Assembly (NCBI GenBank): GCA_903851455.1
Contig: CAINOM010000180.1
Location: 1 to 10,119 of the forward strand
Direction of reading: 5' to 3'
From: an uncultured Bacteroidota bacterium
GTDB taxonomy: Bacteria > Bacteroidota > Bacteroidia > Chitinophagales > Chitinophagaceae
Length of the DNA stretch: 10,119 nucleotides
Shown here: positions 1-6,522 of the stretch, piece by piece
How positions within the stretch are numbered: the stretch's first letter is position 1
Layout: each line of letters opens with the position of its first letter
Translations under genes and position numbers: made by a program
The notes under the pieces: model-generated
Told to the model about the DNA's origin: nothing
Databases searched by the model: none
What the model saw: only the letters and a program-made list of their open reading frames with translations

Positions 1-584
1 TACTTATCATGCAGTCGCGGCCAACCATGGTTGAATTTGGCGCCGGGTCGTTTTTGCCTGCCATGTCATCTATTTCTATCGTTCGCGAGATCGGGCCGTT
101 GATCACGGCTCTTATATGTGCCGGTAAGATCGGGTCTGGCATCAGCGCTGAGCTTGGATCAATGAAAGTCACAGAGCAAATAGACGCTATGGAAGTATCC
201 GGTACCAACCCGATGAAATACCTGGTGGCCACGCGCATTATTGCAACAACGTTGATGATGCCTATACTTACGGTTTATGCCGATATCATCTCCATAACAG
301 GTGCATTTGTGGGCGCTAACGTTAAGGACGAGATCAATTTTCATTTCTTTTTCAACCGGGTGTTCGAAGCGCTTTCATATACCGATATCGGGCCCTCTTT
401 CATAAAGACATTTTTCTTCGGCTTTGCGATCGGGCTCGTGGGGTGCACAAAGGGGTATAACTCCAGTAAAGGAACAGAGGGTGTGGGCAAGGCAGCAAAT
501 TCATCGGTAGTAGTGGCTATGCTTTGTGTAATCATAATAGATATGGTGGTAACGCAGATAACATCAATGCTTGGCTTTCTCTAA
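1..584 (+). CDS. mlaE: MlaE-family ABC transporter permease (5' truncated by window edge)
   Basis: Inner-membrane permease of the Mla/MCE phospholipid transporter. It forms the membrane channel that couples MlaF ATP hydrolysis to lipid transfer by MlaD. The frame is open from base 3 and about 193 residues are visible; family members are about 250, so roughly 55-60 N-terminal residues lie outside the window. The internal ATG at base 9 is therefore not the true start. Recognisable family sequence includes REIGPLITALICAGKIGSG, ELGSMKVTEQIDAM (the conserved E-Q-I-D cytoplasmic coupling stretch) and the late GYNSSKGTEGVGKAANSSVV block. Between these lie hydrophobic stretches compatible with membrane helices, and the C-terminal stretch is strongly hydrophobic. 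The stop codon TAA (582-584) directly abuts the mlaF ATG, which indicates translational coupling. Family assignment is firm. The exact substrate in Bacteroidota is inferred from the family. Confidence 0.95.
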   Translation, partial: LIMQSRPTMVEFGAGSFLPAMSSISIVREIGPLITALICAGKIGSGISAELGSMKVTEQIDAMEVSGTNPMKYLVATRIIATTLMMPILTVYADIISITGAFVGANVKDEINFHFFFNRVFEALSYTDIGPSFIKTFFFGFAIGLVGCTKGYNSSKGTEGVGKAANSSVVVAMLCVIIIDMVVTQITSMLGFL

Positions 585-1355
585 ATGGAAAATGTCGCAA
601 CAAATATCGCCCCCAGCGCCACGATGCCCCCGGTCATTGAGATAGAGCATTTGCAGAAAGCCTTCGGGAGCAATGTAGTATTGCGGGATTTTAATCTTAC
701 CATTTCGAGCGGTGAGAATGTAGTAGTGATGGGTAAGTCAGGAATAGGAAAGACGATCCTGATCAAGTGCATTATTGGATTGATAAAACCGGATGGAGGC
801 ACGCTGCGTGTTTTCGGGCAGGACATCTCCAAACTTAACCATCACGACCTTGATGAATTGAGAACACGGATCGGATTTGTATTTCAAAGCAGCGCATTGT
901 ATGATTCTATGACTGTTCGTGAGAACCTTGAATTTCCGCTGCGGCGTCACCGGCGTAATAAAATAACGGGTAGCCTGGATGAACTGGTAAGAGAAGCACT
1001 GAGAAATGTAGGGCTGGAAAATGCGATAGACCTGATGCCATCGGAACTTTCAGGGGGAATGAGAAAGAGAATAGGAATAGCCCGCAGCCTGATACTGAAG
1101 CCGGAGATCGTGCTATATGATGAACCCACAACCGGGCTGGACCCGATCACATCGGCTGAGATCACGCACCTGATCCTCGAAATACAGGAGAAATATAAAA
1201 CCACATCGATAATCATTACGCACGATATGGAACTCGCAAAACAAACAGCTAACCGGATCGTGTTTTTGATGGATGGTATAGCGTGGCAGCAGGGAACTTA
1301 TGAGGAGCTTTCAAAAACCACCGACCCTGACGTAAAACGATTTTTCAAACAATAA
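585..1355 (+). CDS. mlaF: MlaF-family ABC transporter ATP-binding protein
   Basis: Cytoplasmic ATPase that powers the MlaE/MlaD lipid transporter. The 256 residues carry a complete ABC cassette: Walker A GKSGIGKT (50-57), Q-loop Gln101 in FVFQSSALYDSMTV, signature LSGGM (155-159) followed by RKR, Walker B LYDEPTTGLDP with catalytic Glu180, and H-loop His213 (IITHDM). The signature LSGGMRKR and the SALYDSMTV region are typical of the MlaF/Ttg2A subfamily. The first ATG abuts the mlaE stop (gap 0). It gives a 13-17 residue N-terminal extension before the usual family beginning, which is close to VIEIEHLQKAFG. Met14 (base 624) is therefore a possible alternative start, but coupling favours 585. 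No Shine-Dalgarno sequence is visible. It is followed by mlaD after 9 bases. Confidence 0.95.
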   Translation: MENVATNIAPSATMPPVIEIEHLQKAFGSNVVLRDFNLTISSGENVVVMGKSGIGKTILIKCIIGLIKPDGGTLRVFGQDISKLNHHDLDELRTRIGFVFQSSALYDSMTVRENLEFPLRRHRRNKITGSLDELVREALRNVGLENAIDLMPSELSGGMRKRIGIARSLILKPEIVLYDEPTTGLDPITSAEITHLILEIQEKYKTTSIIITHDMELAKQTANRIVFLMDGIAWQQGTYEELSKTTDPDVKRFFKQ

Positions 1356-1364
1356 TTCTACTGT

Positions 1365-2345
1365 ATGGACAAGGCAATTAGAAAAAACATCCTGCTCGGC
1401 TTATTTATCATCACCGGGATAGTTTTGTTTATCATCGGCATATTCCTGATCGGCTCAAAGAACGAGCTGTTTAAAAAGACGTTCACGATAACGGCGAAGT
1501 TCACTAACGCCACCGGCCTGAAAGCCGGCAGCAATATAAGATTCAACGGCGTTAAAGTAGGGATCGTAAAATCGGTGGCTCTTATTAATGACACGGTGGT
1601 GCAGGTAGATATGCTGATAGAGGAAAGCAAGCACGGCTTTATTACCAATGCAGCAATAGCGTCTATTGCCTCGGATGGCCTGATGGGAGACAAGATCGTT
1701 AATATAGTGACCGGGAAAAACGGAGGTGAGCCCGTTCATAACGGCGAGCTGATAAAGAGTCACAACCCGATGGTAACGGACCAGATACTACAGACGCTGA
1801 GCACTACGAATGAAAACGTCAAGGTCATTTCTGAAAATCTAAAAAAGCTCACCAGCGACCTTAATTCAGAAGATGGTACGATACAGGAACTCTACAAAGA
1901 CAAAGGAATGGCCCGCAATCTTAAAAACTCATTCAGCAATCTGAACCTGGTTACCAATAAAGTGCTGGCGGTAGGGTCTTCGCTGCAGGACATCGCCAAA
2001 CAAATACAGGACGGCAACGGCCTGGCAGGCGAAATACTGAAGGATACCGTGATGGGCAAAGAACTTTCTTATACAATGAACAGGCTGAAAGAAACATCTG
2101 ACCAGCTCATCGGGGTATCATCTCAGCTATCTTTGACCATGCAGCACGCCAATTCGGGCAAGGGGGCAGTAAATATGATCCTGACTGATACTACCTTCGC
2201 CACGGGTATACAGCAGAGCATGGCGCATATAAAAAGCGCATCCGAAAACCTGGACCAGGATATGAAGGCGCTTAAACATAGTTTCCTGATAAGGGGTTAC
2301 TTTCGCAAACAGGAAAGAAAAAACAAAAAGAACAACGATAAATAA
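1365..2345 (+). CDS. mlaD: MlaD-family MCE-domain lipid transport protein
   Basis: Inner-membrane-anchored periplasmic substrate-binding component of the Mla/MCE lipid transporter. MCE domains form hexameric rings that pass phospholipid between MlaE and the periplasm. The 326 residues show an N-terminal membrane anchor (about 9-29, very rich in I/L/F), an MCE domain (about 37-116) with FTNATGLKAGSNIRFNGVKVG and the ASDGLMGDKIV motif, and then a long polar, probably helical C-terminal region (about 135-305). That region contains three degenerate copies of a G-x-G...L..D unit, near residues 170, 217 and 265. The end, HSFLIRGYFRK plus a basic Lys/Asn tail, resembles the ending seen in other Bacteroidota MCE proteins (from memory). 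The protein is longer than the single-domain E. coli MlaD, with the extra length in the C-terminal part. Spacing is 9 bases after mlaF and 5 before the Usp gene. Confidence 0.93.
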   Translation: MDKAIRKNILLGLFIITGIVLFIIGIFLIGSKNELFKKTFTITAKFTNATGLKAGSNIRFNGVKVGIVKSVALINDTVVQVDMLIEESKHGFITNAAIASIASDGLMGDKIVNIVTGKNGGEPVHNGELIKSHNPMVTDQILQTLSTTNENVKVISENLKKLTSDLNSEDGTIQELYKDKGMARNLKNSFSNLNLVTNKVLAVGSSLQDIAKQIQDGNGLAGEILKDTVMGKELSYTMNRLKETSDQLIGVSSQLSLTMQHANSGKGAVNMILTDTTFATGIQQSMAHIKSASENLDQDMKALKHSFLIRGYFRKQERKNKKNNDK

Positions 2346-2350
2346 ATTTT

Positions 2351-3175
2351 ATGAAGACCATTATTGTCCCAACCGATTTCTCAGAAATATCGAACAATGC
2401 TGCATTCTATGCTGCGGAAATGGCTAATGCGATCAAGGCCGACATACTTCTGTCACATATAGTATCTCTTCCAATGGCAATGTCGGAGGTTTCGATTCCG
2501 CCCGAAACAATTGACCTGATGATGAATGATGCTACATCAGACATAGAGGAACTTAAGTCCCAACTGCAGCAGCATACCGGAAACACCGTCAATATCACTT
2601 ATGCAATAAGAATGGGAGATTTCACAGAAGAGATCGCAGATATCGCAGAAGAGACCGATGTGTTTGCCATCGTTATGGGCATACAGGGAGCAGATGCTGC
2701 CGAAAGGATGCTGCTGGGAAGCAATGCGTTCTCAGCCATTCATAAGCTGCCCTACCCGGTGATAATTGTTCCTGCAGAAGCAAAGTATACCGGCATTAAA
2801 AACATCGCATTGGCCTGCAACATGCACGACGTTTCCGAGACGATACCAGTCGGGAACATAGAGCAACTTGTGAGCGCATTCAGCTGCAAACTACATGTGG
2901 TGTATGTGAGCAAGCCGGGCAAAAGCATGAACCCTGAAGTGCTGCCGGAGTCACTATCTGTGCAGCATAACCTGGTAGCGATGCACCCACAGATACACTT
3001 CCTGGAAAATGACCATGTTGATACCGGAATCCTTGAATTCGTGCAGAAGGAAAAAATGGACCTGTTGCTGATGGTGCCTGAGAAGCGCAGTTTCATCAGT
3101 TCGTTATTTCACAAAAGTGTGTCTAATACTGTAGCGCTGGGTGCCCATCTTCCGATAATGAACATTCATAACTGA
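2351..3175 (+). CDS. Universal stress protein, tandem Usp domains
   Basis: Cytoplasmic universal stress family protein of 274 residues, the two-domain form common in Bacteroidota. Domain 1 (1-141) starts with the typical IIVPTDFSE strand. It retains a complete nucleotide-binding signature: Gly110-x2-Gly113-x9-Gly123-Ser124, followed by PYPVIIVP. Domain 2 (about 148-274) keeps the fold signature (IKNIALACNMHD; HKSVSNTVALGAHLPIMNI) but lacks the glycine motif at the matching place (MVPEKRSFISSLFHKS), so it probably does not bind ATP in the usual way. The ATG is 5 bases after the mlaD stop, which suggests one transcript with mlaEFD. A role in envelope stress is inferred from this position only; the family has many functions and no partner can be named. 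Confidence 0.9.
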   Translation: MKTIIVPTDFSEISNNAAFYAAEMANAIKADILLSHIVSLPMAMSEVSIPPETIDLMMNDATSDIEELKSQLQQHTGNTVNITYAIRMGDFTEEIADIAEETDVFAIVMGIQGADAAERMLLGSNAFSAIHKLPYPVIIVPAEAKYTGIKNIALACNMHDVSETIPVGNIEQLVSAFSCKLHVVYVSKPGKSMNPEVLPESLSVQHNLVAMHPQIHFLENDHVDTGILEFVQKEKMDLLLMVPEKRSFISSLFHKSVSNTVALGAHLPIMNIHN

Positions 3176-3224
3176 CGCCAGATGAGCGTTAGTGGCATTT
3201 AATTGAGCAGCGCTGATGATGAAT

Positions 3225-3242
3225 ATCACGTTTCTGCGTGAT
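3225..3242. other. Small hairpin downstream of the Usp gene
   Basis: ATCACG (3225-3230) and CGTGAT (3237-3242) can form a perfect 6-bp stem with a 6-base loop. Only a short T run follows (TTT within 3242-3244), so it is at best a weak terminator for the mlaEFD-usp operon. The rest of 3176-3273 shows no gene. An 8-bp palindrome CAGCGCTG at 3208-3215 is also present, with no assigned role. Confidence 0.3.
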
Positions 3243-3273
3243 TTGAATCAAGACCGTTGATGTGGGGGTATGC

Positions 3274-3281
3274 TAATTTTG
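3274..3281 (+). promoter_or_regulatory. Bacteroidota-type -7 box (TAATTTTG)
   Basis: A perfect match to the TAnnTTTG -7 element used by the Bacteroidota housekeeping sigma factor. It lies 14 bases before the ATG of the small proline-rich ORF. No TTG -33 element is found at the usual 17-23 base distance, so support is the box and its position. It implies a very short leader and argues against a start further upstream at 3257. Confidence 0.5.
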
Positions 3282-3295
3282 CAGCAAACATCCAT

Positions 3296-3469
3296 ATGAG
3301 AAAAGAAAAGAAACGTGAAATAGAACCGACGCATCCGCAAGAACCAGCACCAAAGCCGCGGCCTGAGGTGGGACCCGAAAAAGATCCGGCTCCCGATAGA
3401 AGCAGCCCCGAGCTACCGGGCAGGGAACCTGCTGAGATGCCAGCCACACCAAGGCAAACCTTTGGATAA
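3296..3469 (+). CDS. Small proline-rich charged protein, hypothetical
   Basis: A 57-residue ORF with no recognised domain. It begins with a basic cluster (MRKEKKRE) and continues as a disordered-looking chain with 14 prolines, 9 glutamates and many Lys/Arg, often as P-x-P or E-P pairs (EPAPKPRPE, GPEKDPAPD). It has no signal peptide, no membrane segment and no cysteine. The ATG at 3296 is chosen because a -7 box lies just upstream at 3274-3281; the same frame could start at TTG 3257, but that would place the box inside the gene. A strong hairpin terminator follows 18 bases after the stop, so promoter, ORF and terminator form a self-contained unit. I recall similar short proline-rich ORFs in Chitinophagaceae, but I cannot name a function. 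Confidence 0.6.
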   Translation: MRKEKKREIEPTHPQEPAPKPRPEVGPEKDPAPDRSSPELPGREPAEMPATPRQTFG

Positions 3470-3487
3470 ATAAAACTGCCGAATCAC

Positions 3488-3518
3488 AAAAAGCTTGCCC
3501 GTTACAGGCAAGCTTTTT
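3488..3518. terminator. Bidirectional intrinsic terminator
   Basis: A perfect 12-bp inverted repeat: AAAAAGCTTGCC (3488-3499) pairs with GGCAAGCTTTTT (3507-3518) around a 7-base loop. It has an A tract on one side and a T tract on the other, so it can end transcription in both directions. It sits between the small proline-rich ORF (+) and the convergent YXWGXW gene (-), as expected for a shared terminator. Confidence 0.9.
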
Positions 3519-3538
3519 ATGATCTGCAATTCAGCTAA

Positions 3539-3835
3539 TTAGCGCCAGTGCCCGGGTTTCCATACCCAACCACGAGGTCTCTGTACCCAGTGACCCGGTA
3601 CCCATGCCGCGCGCGGGCGTGGTGGTTCTACCCAGTGGCCGCCAACGAATACATAAGCGCCATTGCGTGACTCCCAGTCTTCATCTATCCACACGTGCCG
3701 CGGACTAGGCGCCACTACACGCTCGTAATGAGGCCTTTCCGGCCTGATCTTCACTTCTATCTGTGCATTGGCGACGTATGCGCCGGATGTGAGCGCAATG
3801 GCCAGGATCAATAATACTCTTTTTGTGTTTCGCAT
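3539..3835 (-). CDS. Secreted YXWGXW-repeat protein
   Basis: A 98-residue exported protein of unknown function. It has a classic signal peptide: basic MRNTKR, hydrophobic core VLLILAIALTSGAYV, and likely cleavage after ANA (24), before Gln25. The mature part has a Pro/Arg/His-rich stretch (31-47) and then three aromatic repeats ending in GHW at 66-68, 81-83 and 95-97 (GGHWVEPPRP, VPGHWVQRP, KPGHW), a 14-15 residue period typical of the YXWGXW family (PF12779). These small periplasmic or outer-membrane-associated proteins are common in Bacteroidota and Proteobacteria, and their role is not established. The gene ends 20 bases from the shared terminator and is divergent from mltG. I saw no TAnnTTTG box upstream of it. 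Confidence 0.88.
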   Translation of the reverse strand: MRNTKRVLLILAIALTSGAYVANAQIEVKIRPERPHYERVVAPSPRHVWIDEDWESRNGAYVFVGGHWVEPPRPRAAWVPGHWVQRPRGWVWKPGHWR

Positions 3836-3980
3836 AGTTTTCAGTTTTTAGAGCTATGGAAATTTGATTAAAATGTCGTGCCACGGTTTAAAATACGGAA
3901 CACGTAAAAAATTGTTAATTCAGACTGCAGCGATTATTTGTGCGGGTTTTCGATACATAAATTCTATCAATTTTTCATCT

Positions 3981-3988
3981 TATCTTGC
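3981..3988 (+). promoter_or_regulatory. Possible -7 box of mltG (TATCTTGC)
   Basis: TATCTTGC resembles the TAnnTTTG element but has one T fewer (TAnnTTG). It ends 8 bases before the mltG ATG, so a transcript started from it would be nearly leaderless. It lies in the intergenic space 3836-3996 between the divergent YXWGXW gene and mltG. Nothing else is recognisable in that AT-rich space. Confidence 0.35.
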
Positions 3989-3996
3989 CCGGAATT

Positions 3997-5031
3997 ATGT
4001 CATCAGCAAAAAAGAAAAAGTCGCGTACCGGACTCTATTTATTGGTAATCATAGCTGGCATCCTGTTGTTTGCGGGAGTAAAAGTTTTCGGGCCAAATAC
4101 GGGAACATTCAAGCAGGGCGAGTATTTGTACATACATACCGGATCGAACTATGAAAAGCTAAAGGCGGTGCTGCAGGATGGCGGTTTCATCAGCGATATG
4201 ACCAGTTTCGATTTCCTGGCACAGCGGGCCCAACTGCCGGCGCATATTCATCCCGGCAAGTACAAGATAAGAGATGGCATGAGCAATTTCAACATCATCC
4301 GTTTGCTGCGGTCTGGCAGGCAAACACCCGTAAAGCTTGTGATCAATAAGCTGCGAACAAAGAATGACTTTATCTCACTCCTCTCCACAAACCTGGAAGT
4401 TGATTCGAACACACTGCGGCAAATGCTGCAGGACAAAGACTACCTGTCACAGTTTGGCGTAGACACCAATACAATGATGTGCACGGTAATGCCCGACACG
4501 TACGATTTTTTCTGGAACACGACTGCAGATAAAGCATACCGGAAAATAGAGAAGAATTACGCACGGTATTGGGATGCCACCCGTAAGGACCAGTCAAAGA
4601 GTCACGGCTGTACACCGGCACAAGTTATTATCATAGCCTCGATCGTAGATGAGGAGACCAATATAAACGATGACAAACCTAAGGTTGCCAGTGTGTACCT
4701 TAACCGCCTTCAAAAAGGCATGAAGCTGCAGGCAGATCCTACGGTGAAATTTGCTGTGGGGGATTTCACCATCCGGCGTATATCAGGGGAAATGCTCCAG
4801 AACACATCCCCATATAATACGTATTTGTACCAGGGCCTTCCTCCAGGGCCCATTTGCACACCGTCTCCCGGCTCCATAGAAGCCGTGTTGCAGGCACCTA
4901 AAACTACCTACCTGTATTTCTGCGCAAAAGAAGACTTCAGCGGGTATTCCAATTTCGCGTCCACTTATGATGAACAGCTGAAGAACGCGCATGCCTACCA
5001 ACAGGCGCTGAACGCAAGGGGCATTCATTAA
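3997..5031 (+). CDS. mltG: Endolytic murein transglycosylase MltG (YceG-like)
   Basis: Inner-membrane lytic transglycosylase that cleaves nascent peptidoglycan glycan strands and is thought to set their length as a terminase. The 344 residues have a basic N-terminus (SSAKKKKSR), one membrane anchor (about 12-31), a LysM-like segment (about 45-105) and the YceG catalytic domain. The key motif is IIASIVDEETN. Alignment with the E. coli IIEKET motif puts the catalytic Glu at Glu220 (E. coli Glu218); the nearby conserved Glu is an Asp here (Asp218). Further family blocks are VASVYLNRLQKGMKLQADPTVKFA and NTYLYQGLPPGP. Start: ATG 3997 is preferred over an in-frame TTG at 3985 (four extra residues), because the TTG falls inside the possible -7 box. 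The gene appears monocistronic. No clear terminator was found after it. Confidence 0.93.
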   Translation: MSSAKKKKSRTGLYLLVIIAGILLFAGVKVFGPNTGTFKQGEYLYIHTGSNYEKLKAVLQDGGFISDMTSFDFLAQRAQLPAHIHPGKYKIRDGMSNFNIIRLLRSGRQTPVKLVINKLRTKNDFISLLSTNLEVDSNTLRQMLQDKDYLSQFGVDTNTMMCTVMPDTYDFFWNTTADKAYRKIEKNYARYWDATRKDQSKSHGCTPAQVIIIASIVDEETNINDDKPKVASVYLNRLQKGMKLQADPTVKFAVGDFTIRRISGEMLQNTSPYNTYLYQGLPPGPICTPSPGSIEAVLQAPKTTYLYFCAKEDFSGYSNFASTYDEQLKNAHAYQQALNARGIH

Positions 5032-5144
5032 AAGGTAAGTGCCAACTCAATAAGTATTAGCATTTTCCGGCAAAAGGAAGCAAACCCACGCCAAACCGAT
5101 ACTTTTTAACCTGATATGTTTAGGATTTTTGTTTTTGAATTCCA

Positions 5145-5152
5145 TACCTTTG
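5145..5152 (+). promoter_or_regulatory. -7 box of gapA (TACCTTTG)
   Basis: A perfect TAnnTTTG element 36 bases upstream of the gapA ATG, followed by a very A/T-rich leader (A-runs at 5166-5180). Such leaders are common before highly expressed Bacteroidota genes, which lack Shine-Dalgarno sequences. No TTG -33 element is seen at the usual distance. The remainder of the 157-base mltG-gapA space holds nothing recognisable. Confidence 0.6.
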
Positions 5153-5188
5153 CCACGTTTTTAAACAAAAAAATAATAATTCTACAAA

Positions 5189-6202
5189 ATGAGTACTGTA
5201 AAAGTTGCCATCAATGGTTTTGGCCGTATAGGCCGCCTTGCTTTCCGACAGATATACAATATGGAAGGTATTGAAGTAGTAGCGATCAATGACCTTACAA
5301 AGCCAAATGTACTGGCGCATCTGTTGAAGTACGATACAGCGCAGGGCCGTTTCGGGCAGGATGTGAAGCACACAGACAGCGCGATCGTGGTTAATGGTAA
5401 AGAGATAAAGATATACGCACAGAAAGACCCGGCACAGATACCATGGGGTGCGCATAATGTAGATGTGGTACTGGAGTGTACCGGCTTCTTTACCGACAAG
5501 GAAAAAGCAGAAGGCCATATAACAGCAGGCGCCAAGCGCGTGGTTATATCTGCTCCTGCCACCGGAGATATGAAGACAGTAGTTTTCAATGTAAACCACC
5601 AGATACTTGACGGTAGCGAAACTGTGATCAGCTGTGCATCATGCACAACCAACTGCCTCGCTCCTATGGCGAAGGTGCTGAATGATTCTTACGGCATCGT
5701 TACTGGTCTTATGCTGACGGTACACGCTTATACCAACGACCAGAACACACTGGATGCACCACATCCTAAGGGTGACCTTCGCCGCGCACGTGCTGCTGCA
5801 GAGAACATCGTTCCGAACTCTACAGGTGCCGCAAAGGCAATAGGTCTTGTAATCCCTGAGCTGAAAGGCAAACTGGATGGCGGCGCACAGCGCGTGCCTA
5901 CCGTAACCGGCTCACTTACTGAACTTACCGTAATACTAACGAAGAAAACGACGATAGAAGAAGTGAATGCAGCAATGAAAGCGGCAGCAAACGAAAGCTT
6001 CGGGTATAACGAAGACGAGATCGTGAGCAGCGACATCATCGGCACATCATTCGGTTCTTTGTTCGATGCGACACAGACAAGGGTTATTACCGTAGGCGAT
6101 AGCCAACTGGTAAAAGCGGTAAGCTGGTACGACAACGAAATGAGCTATGTAAGCCAGCTCGTGCGTACTGTGCGTTATTTTGCGGGATTGATCAGCAAAT
6201 AG
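5189..6202 (+). CDS. gapA: Glyceraldehyde-3-phosphate dehydrogenase, type I
   Basis: Cytosolic glycolytic enzyme that oxidises glyceraldehyde 3-phosphate to 1,3-bisphosphoglycerate with NAD+. It has 337 residues, the normal family length. The NAD-binding Rossmann motif is NGFGRIGR (9-16). Asp35 (AINDL) fits NAD+ rather than NADP+ preference. The active site is [12 protein letters not shown] with catalytic Cys152, and the family blocks [28 protein letters not shown] and [13 protein letters not shown] are all present. Nothing is missing or truncated. It has its own -7 box and its own terminator, so it is likely transcribed alone. Its product is the substrate of Pgk, encoded 657 bases downstream, beyond a toxin-antitoxin-like pair. 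Confidence 0.97.
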   Translation: MSTVKVAINGFGRIGRLAFRQIYNMEGIEVVAINDLTKPNVLAHLLKYDTAQGRFGQDVKHTDSAIVVNGKEIKIYAQKDPAQIPWGAHNVDVVLECTGFFTDKEKAEGHITAGAKRVVISAPATGDMKTVVFNVNHQILDGSETVISCASCTTNCLAPMAKVLNDSYGIVTGLMLTVHAYTNDQNTLDAPHPKGDLRRARAAAENIVPNSTGAAKAIGLVIPELKGKLDGGAQRVPTVTGSLTELTVILTKKTTIEEVNAAMKAAANESFGYNEDEIVSSDIIGTSFGSLFDATQTRVITVGDSQLVKAVSWYDNEMSYVSQLVRTVRYFAGLISK

Positions 6203-6221
6203 TCCGTCGCATATACTATTA

Positions 6222-6248
6222 AAAAAGCCTCCGTTATGGAGGCTTTTT
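6222..6248 (+). terminator. Intrinsic terminator after gapA
   Basis: A perfect 11-bp stem: AAAAAGCCTCC (6222-6232) pairs with GGAGGCTTTTT (6238-6248) around the loop GTTAT. It ends in a T run and begins 20 bases after the gapA stop. The T run runs directly into the next -7 box at 6250. Confidence 0.9.
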
Positions 6249-6249
6249 G

Positions 6250-6257
6250 TATTTTTG
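6250..6257 (+). promoter_or_regulatory. -7 box of the toxin-antitoxin pair (TATTTTTG)
   Basis: A perfect TAnnTTTG match, 18 bases before the DUF433 ATG and only one base after the gapA terminator. The expected -33 region would lie inside the terminator stem, and no TTG is seen there. As the T-rich terminator tail could create this match by chance, confidence is moderate. Confidence 0.5.
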
Positions 6258-6275
6258 TCATGAAATAATATCGTT

Positions 6276-6518
6276 ATGGAAAGCGAACAGAAGTTTCTGC
6301 TTGAAAGAATTACTGTCAATCCCAGCATTTTTGGTGGAAAGCCTATAATCAGGGGCATGCGTTTTCGGGTAATTGATGTTCTGGAGATGGTGGCGATTGG
6401 CATGACGAAGGAGCAAATACTTGAAGAACACCCCATCCTTCAAGACGACGATATTATAGCTTGCCTTCTTTATGCGTCTATGATAATTAACAATACTGCC
6501 GCAGTCAATGCCGCTTAA
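6276..6518 (+). CDS. DUF433 antitoxin-like protein
   Basis: An 80-residue protein of the DUF433 family (PF04255), a small winged/helix-turn-helix-type domain often paired with PIN-like toxins. Family hallmarks are RITVNPSIFGGKPIIRGMR (about 11-29), followed by VIDVLEMVAIGMTKEQILEEHP and DDDIIACLLYA, covering the entire domain. The likely role is antitoxin and DNA-binding autorepressor for the downstream toxin; this is inferred from family and gene order. The pair has its own -7 box just after the gapA terminator. The short C-terminal tail (MIINNTAAVNAA) may contact the toxin, but nothing in the sequence proves this. Confidence 0.88.
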   Translation: MESEQKFLLERITVNPSIFGGKPIIRGMRFRVIDVLEMVAIGMTKEQILEEHPILQDDDIIACLLYASMIINNTAAVNAA

Positions 6519-6522
6519 AAAA

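Noticed and set aside
1420..1427. TAGTTTTG, a perfect TAnnTTTG match
   Set aside because: It lies inside the MlaD membrane-anchor codons with no gene start nearby, so it is probably chance.
3226..3447. A minus-strand Gly/Ser-rich open frame opposite the proline-rich ORF
   Set aside because: Gly/Ser richness is the expected antisense shadow of proline-rich codons. The promoter box and the terminator's distance from the stop favour the plus-strand ORF.
3539..3835. The YXWGXW gene as the tail of a larger protein
   Set aside because: It has its own start, a clean signal peptide and a stop, and its length is normal for the family.
3864..4154. A plus-strand open frame overlapping the start of mltG
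   Set aside because: It overlaps the mltG membrane anchor in another frame, has no domain signal, and conflicts with the clear MltG reading frame.
5120..5652. Two overlapping minus-strand open frames opposite the 5' half of gapA
   Set aside because: They lie antisense to a fully conserved enzyme, show no family features, and have cysteine- and aromatic-rich compositions typical of shadow frames.
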